This document shows, one piece after another, positions 5,949 to 7,621 of a stretch of 7,621 nucleotides of DNA (position 1 is its first letter; each line of letters starts with the position of its first letter). The notes beneath the pieces were generated by a model, which was given only the letters and a program-made list of their open reading frames with translations, did not search any database and had not been told where the DNA came from. This DNA comes from REEB509 sp049314555. Its GTDB lineage: Bacteria > Pseudomonadota > Alphaproteobacteria > Caulobacterales > Aquidulcibacteraceae. Location of the stretch: assembly GCA_049314555.1 (NCBI GenBank), contig JBMOEW010000069.1:1-7621 (forward strand). Reading direction: 5' to 3'. The position numbers and the translations under genes are program-made.

Positions 5949-5967
5949 CGAGGTGGATCGCACCTCG
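5949..5967 (+). promoter_or_regulatory. Short perfect hairpin just upstream of the ribosome-binding site of the 5987 gene
   Basis: CGAGGTG (5949-5955) pairs perfectly with CACCTCG (5961-5967) around the 5-nt loop GATCG. It ends 6 nt before AAGGAG (5974-5979). If the weak promoter at 5914-5942 is real, the transcript would begin at about this hairpin. It may stabilise the 5' end or tune translation. The structure is clear; the role is unproven. Confidence 0.45.
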
Positions 5968-5986
5968 CAAAGTAAGGAGCAAGGCC

Positions 5987-6520
5987 ATGCGGGAGTTGAC
6001 GGATGCAGAGTTAGATTTCGTTTCTGGCGGCCGCAAAGAAGATGACGGCGAAATAATCGTGACTGCATATAGATCCAAGCTAGCAGGCGGCGCATTAACT
6101 TCTGCTGATTTTGCACCGCCGATTGACGCAATAGATGGAACCACGGAGCATCAGACGCTGGAAGAGGACCCCGTTCGTTGTGACCCATTTAGCATCCTTG
6201 AAGGACTGGACATCACTGGTACGCAAGAAACCGCCAGGACTGGGGCCGAGCGCGAAGCAAATGACAAAAGAACCTTTGATGCTCGGGATGTCGATACAAG
6301 TGCGCCGAAAGAGTTGTGGTATGACTGGATGAGATATGGTGGTCGCAATGTGTTCACAATGAAGGATGGATCTAAATGGATGGATACTAACGGCAATGGC
6401 GTGCCGGACATGCATATGAGAAATATCGACGGTGTTTGGTGGGGAGACTACAACGAAGATTCGAATGAATATGAGATGGACTTGTCTCGGTGGACAATAA
6501 TCTGGCGGACGGACTGGTAG
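5987..6520 (+). CDS. Double-glycine-leader exported protein with TonB-box-like N-terminus (177 aa)
   Basis: The leader MRELTDAELDFVSGG (1-15) predicts cleavage after G15 and a mature protein of 162 residues. Start ATG 5987 follows AAGGAG at 5974-5979; an in-frame GTG at 5921 would add 22 residues ahead of the leader and hide it, so it is rejected. Close to the mature N-terminus lies GEIIVTAYRS (21-30), which resembles a TonB box (acidic residue, hydrophobic pair, V-T-A). The C-terminal half is aromatic-rich (ELWYDWMRYGG, GVWWGDYNED, RWTIIWRTDW) and contains DTNGNGVPD (133-141), a calcium-binding-loop-like motif of the EF-hand or thrombospondin-3 kind. Only one cysteine (C65) is present. Otherwise I do not recognise the family. 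It is followed after 11 nt by a 60-aa membrane protein, an arrangement typical of bacteriocin plus immunity genes. Antibacterial activity is inferred from context only. Confidence 0.88.
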   Translation: MRELTDAELDFVSGGRKEDDGEIIVTAYRSKLAGGALTSADFAPPIDAIDGTTEHQTLEEDPVRCDPFSILEGLDITGTQETARTGAEREANDKRTFDARDVDTSAPKELWYDWMRYGGRNVFTMKDGSKWMDTNGNGVPDMHMRNIDGVWWGDYNEDSNEYEMDLSRWTIIWRTDW

Positions 6521-6531
6521 GGGGATGTGAG

Positions 6532-6714
6532 ATGCATTTGCCAAGCGTAACGAGTGCCGCCCTGTTAGTGTTGGTGGTCGGGTTGCTCATTCCAACTCTG
6601 CGACGTGCGCAGCTTCCTGCCTGGGTGGCGCTATGGGGACTTTTCGTCGTCACCATTCCCTTTATTCTGTTGGCCGCGCTGCTCCGCTTCCCAAAACGCG
6701 AGGTTCCGAGTTGA
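6532..6714 (+). CDS. Small two-helix membrane protein, candidate immunity protein (60 aa)
   Basis: The protein has two hydrophobic spans, at about residues 6-22 (VTSAALLVLVVGLLIPT) and 30-50 (WVALWGLFVVTIPFILLAALL), separated by a basic loop (LRRAQ), and a short basic tail (RFPKREVPS). The loop is likely cytosolic by the positive-inside rule, although the tail is also basic. ATG 6532 is preceded by GGGGGAT at 6520-6526 and lies 11 nt after the stop of the GG-leader gene, so the two are almost certainly one transcription unit. Known: immunity proteins of membrane-acting bacteriocins and microcins are often very small inner-membrane proteins encoded directly after the toxin. Inference: it may protect the producer against the 177-aa protein. 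It could instead be an export accessory or an unrelated membrane peptide. No sequence family is recognised. Confidence 0.7.
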   Translation: MHLPSVTSAALLVLVVGLLIPTLRRAQLPAWVALWGLFVVTIPFILLAALLRFPKREVPS

Positions 6715-6798
6715 ATCACACAGAATGACTTTGTGCTCTTGGGTGCCCCGTTCACCGTTAGCAACACCTGCAGGGGCGGCAGTGAGGTGCCCCTCGAT

Positions 6799-6858
6799 TG
6801 GTCCCACATTTGAAAGAAGAGTCCTCCAGTAACGGGAAAGCTCTCAAATGCGGGACCA
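6799..6858. repeat. Long inverted repeat in the 6715-6873 gap
   Basis: Arm TGGTCCCACATTTGA (6799-6813) pairs with TCAAATGCGGGACCA (6844-6858) over 15 bp with a single A-C mismatch and a 30-nt spacer. No T-run follows, so it is not a standard terminator, although it may slow polymerase or protect the 3' end of the upstream message. It lies 15 nt before ATG 6874, so it would sit in the leader or promoter of that gene. It could be an operator, an RNA structure or a small repeat element. The rest of the gap shows only a short direct repeat GGTGCCCC (6742-6749, 6786-6793). Confidence 0.8.
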
Positions 6859-6873
6859 GACGGGGGCGTACCA

Positions 6874-7581
6874 ATGACTCGGAACAGACTCATTTTCTTC
6901 GTTGCGTGGCTCGTCGTAGTTAACGTGTTTGTGCATTGGATACTGAGTGGCGATCGACTTCGTCCGGTAACGGACGATCTTGTCGCCTATTTGCAGGCCA
7001 AAAGCGCGGGATCCACAGTCACACTCAACAGTCCTGGCGGCTTCGCTGACCCAGCCTTCGCGGCCGCCGATGTGATTGAGCGCCGCAGGCTAACGTTACG
7101 GATTAACAAGCAATGCTTGTCTGCTTGCGCAGACATTTTACTCGCGGCCGCACACACGGTCGTGCTTGATGAAGCGGTCGTCGGCTTTCACGGTAATCCG
7201 GCCATGTTTGATGCCTACCGGCAATCGCTCGGCTTGGGGCACACGATGCATTGCACGGCGGCCTGGGGGCAGCGTTTTGAGGCCCTGTATCGGAGGCAGG
7301 GCCTCAATGTGGAGTTTTGGCGCGAAATGGTTCGGCGCATGCCAGATAACGTGGTCGAGCCGATGCCGAATCGAGAGCTTTCCCCCGGATGTCCGCGTAT
7401 TGGCATGCGTGGACCCGTCGCCTATTGGCTGCCAACGTCAAGCCAGCTGCGCGATCTGTTGAGGCTAAACTTTACCGGTACTCTGTGTGCAGACGATCCG
7501 ATTTGTATTCGCGACAGGCTGCCGCGGTTGATCGGTCGGGGACGATTGGTCGTTGTAGGTGATGCGCTTGTGCAAACATGA
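6874..7581 (+). CDS. Membrane-anchored ClpP/crotonase-fold serine-protease-like protein (235 aa)
   Basis: Residues 6-24 (LIFFVAWLVVVNVFVHWIL) form one N-terminal membrane anchor or signal sequence, placing the rest in the periplasm. The body shows ClpP-fold hallmarks: TLNSPGG (50-56) as the glycine-rich oxyanion element, CLSACADILLAA (81-92) with likely nucleophile S83, and VGFHG (103-107) with likely catalytic H106. This resembles the COG3904-type periplasmic proteins I remember, whose substrates are mostly unknown. The third triad member (Asp) cannot be assigned by eye. Cysteines at 81, 85, 127, 173, 205 and 211 may form disulfides. ATG 6874 has GGGGG at 6862-6866. The gene follows the long inverted repeat, 160 nt from the putative immunity gene, so it may have its own promoter. 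A role in processing or degrading the exported proteins or peptides is possible, but unrelated housekeeping is equally compatible. Confidence 0.8.
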   Translation: MTRNRLIFFVAWLVVVNVFVHWILSGDRLRPVTDDLVAYLQAKSAGSTVTLNSPGGFADPAFAAADVIERRRLTLRINKQCLSACADILLAAAHTVVLDEAVVGFHGNPAMFDAYRQSLGLGHTMHCTAAWGQRFEALYRRQGLNVEFWREMVRRMPDNVVEPMPNRELSPGCPRIGMRGPVAYWLPTSSQLRDLLRLNFTGTLCADDPICIRDRLPRLIGRGRLVVVGDALVQT

Positions 7582-7621
7582 TGTTGTTGGCGTTGTGGGT
7601 AATCCCCCTGAAGATCACGGG
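7578..7621 (+). CDS. Possible start of a downstream gene (partial)
   Basis: ATG 7578 overlaps the preceding stop as ATGA, and a second in-frame ATG is at 7581. The frame stays open to the window end and encodes a hydrophobic start, MMLLALWVIPLKIT, compatible with a signal peptide or membrane helix. No good Shine-Dalgarno is seen, so translational coupling to the protease-like gene would be needed. Too little is visible for any function. Confidence 0.4.
   Translation, partial: MMLLALWVIPLKIT

Noticed and set aside
5921..5986. GTG start 22 codons upstream of the third GG leader
   Set aside because: It would place basic residues before the leader, has no ribosome-binding site, overlaps the 5949-5967 hairpin and breaks agreement with the other two leaders, whereas ATG 5987 has AAGGAG at a good distance.
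6080..6091. Second GG (LAGG) in the 177-aa protein as an alternative cleavage site
   Set aside because: Position -4 is hydrophobic, but -7 is Arg, so it does not fit the leader pattern that the GG at residues 14-15 satisfies fully.
1..7621. CRISPR array, tRNA, rRNA, transposase or integrase
   Set aside because: No regularly spaced repeats, tRNA cloverleaf, rRNA core sequence or recombinase motif was seen on either strand.

Overview
The window looks like a chromosomal segment of a Gram-negative bacterium, most likely an alphaproteobacterium of the Caulobacterales/Hyphomonadaceae/Sphingomonadales kind. This is inferred from GC-rich coding sequence, the style of the LuxR-type HTH domain, the CvaB/CvaA-like export genes and the TonB-box-like sequences; no rRNA or marker gene fixes the taxon. 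Every supported gene lies on the + strand. I see no tRNA, rRNA, CRISPR array, transposase or integrase.

The theme is double-glycine (GG) leader export. One intact peptidase-containing ABC transporter (3368-5518) has a complete C39 peptidase, a membrane domain and a complete ATPase. Three genes encode proteins that begin with nearly the same 15-residue leader, MREL-[ST]-[ED]-x-EL-xx-V-x-GG: a 309-aa protein (471-1400), a 116-aa protein that is otherwise a LuxR/GerE-type DNA-binding domain (5531-5881), and a 177-aa protein (5987-6520). The second is the standout: a bacteriocin-type export/processing leader joined in frame to a transcription-factor HTH, encoded 12 nt downstream of the transporter that should recognise that leader.

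Layout. 1-112: possible tail of an upstream gene. 113-391: a scar ORF joining the first ~18 codons of a second transporter copy to the last ~70 codons of a HlyD/CvaA-type membrane fusion protein. 419-464: a G-rich hairpin region leading into the first GG-leader gene (471-1400), which ends at a probable intrinsic terminator (1417-1456). 1472-5881: a compact run of four genes: exported protein or lipoprotein, DUF6932-like nucleotidyltransferase (1-nt overlap), transporter, and leader-HTH protein. 5892-5917: a 26-bp perfect palindrome. 5987-6714: third GG-leader gene plus a 60-aa two-helix membrane protein, arranged like a toxin/immunity pair. 6799-6858: a long inverted repeat. 6874-7581: a membrane-anchored ClpP-fold protease-like protein, then the start of a further gene overlapping it by ATGA.

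Working model (inference): the transporter removes the leaders and exports the 309-aa and 177-aa proteins, which may act on neighbouring cells; the 60-aa membrane protein may protect the producer; and the leader-HTH protein may couple peptidase/transporter state to transcription, possibly through the 26-bp palindrome. The membrane fusion protein that such transporters normally need is present only as a C-terminal fragment, so a working copy would have to lie outside the window.
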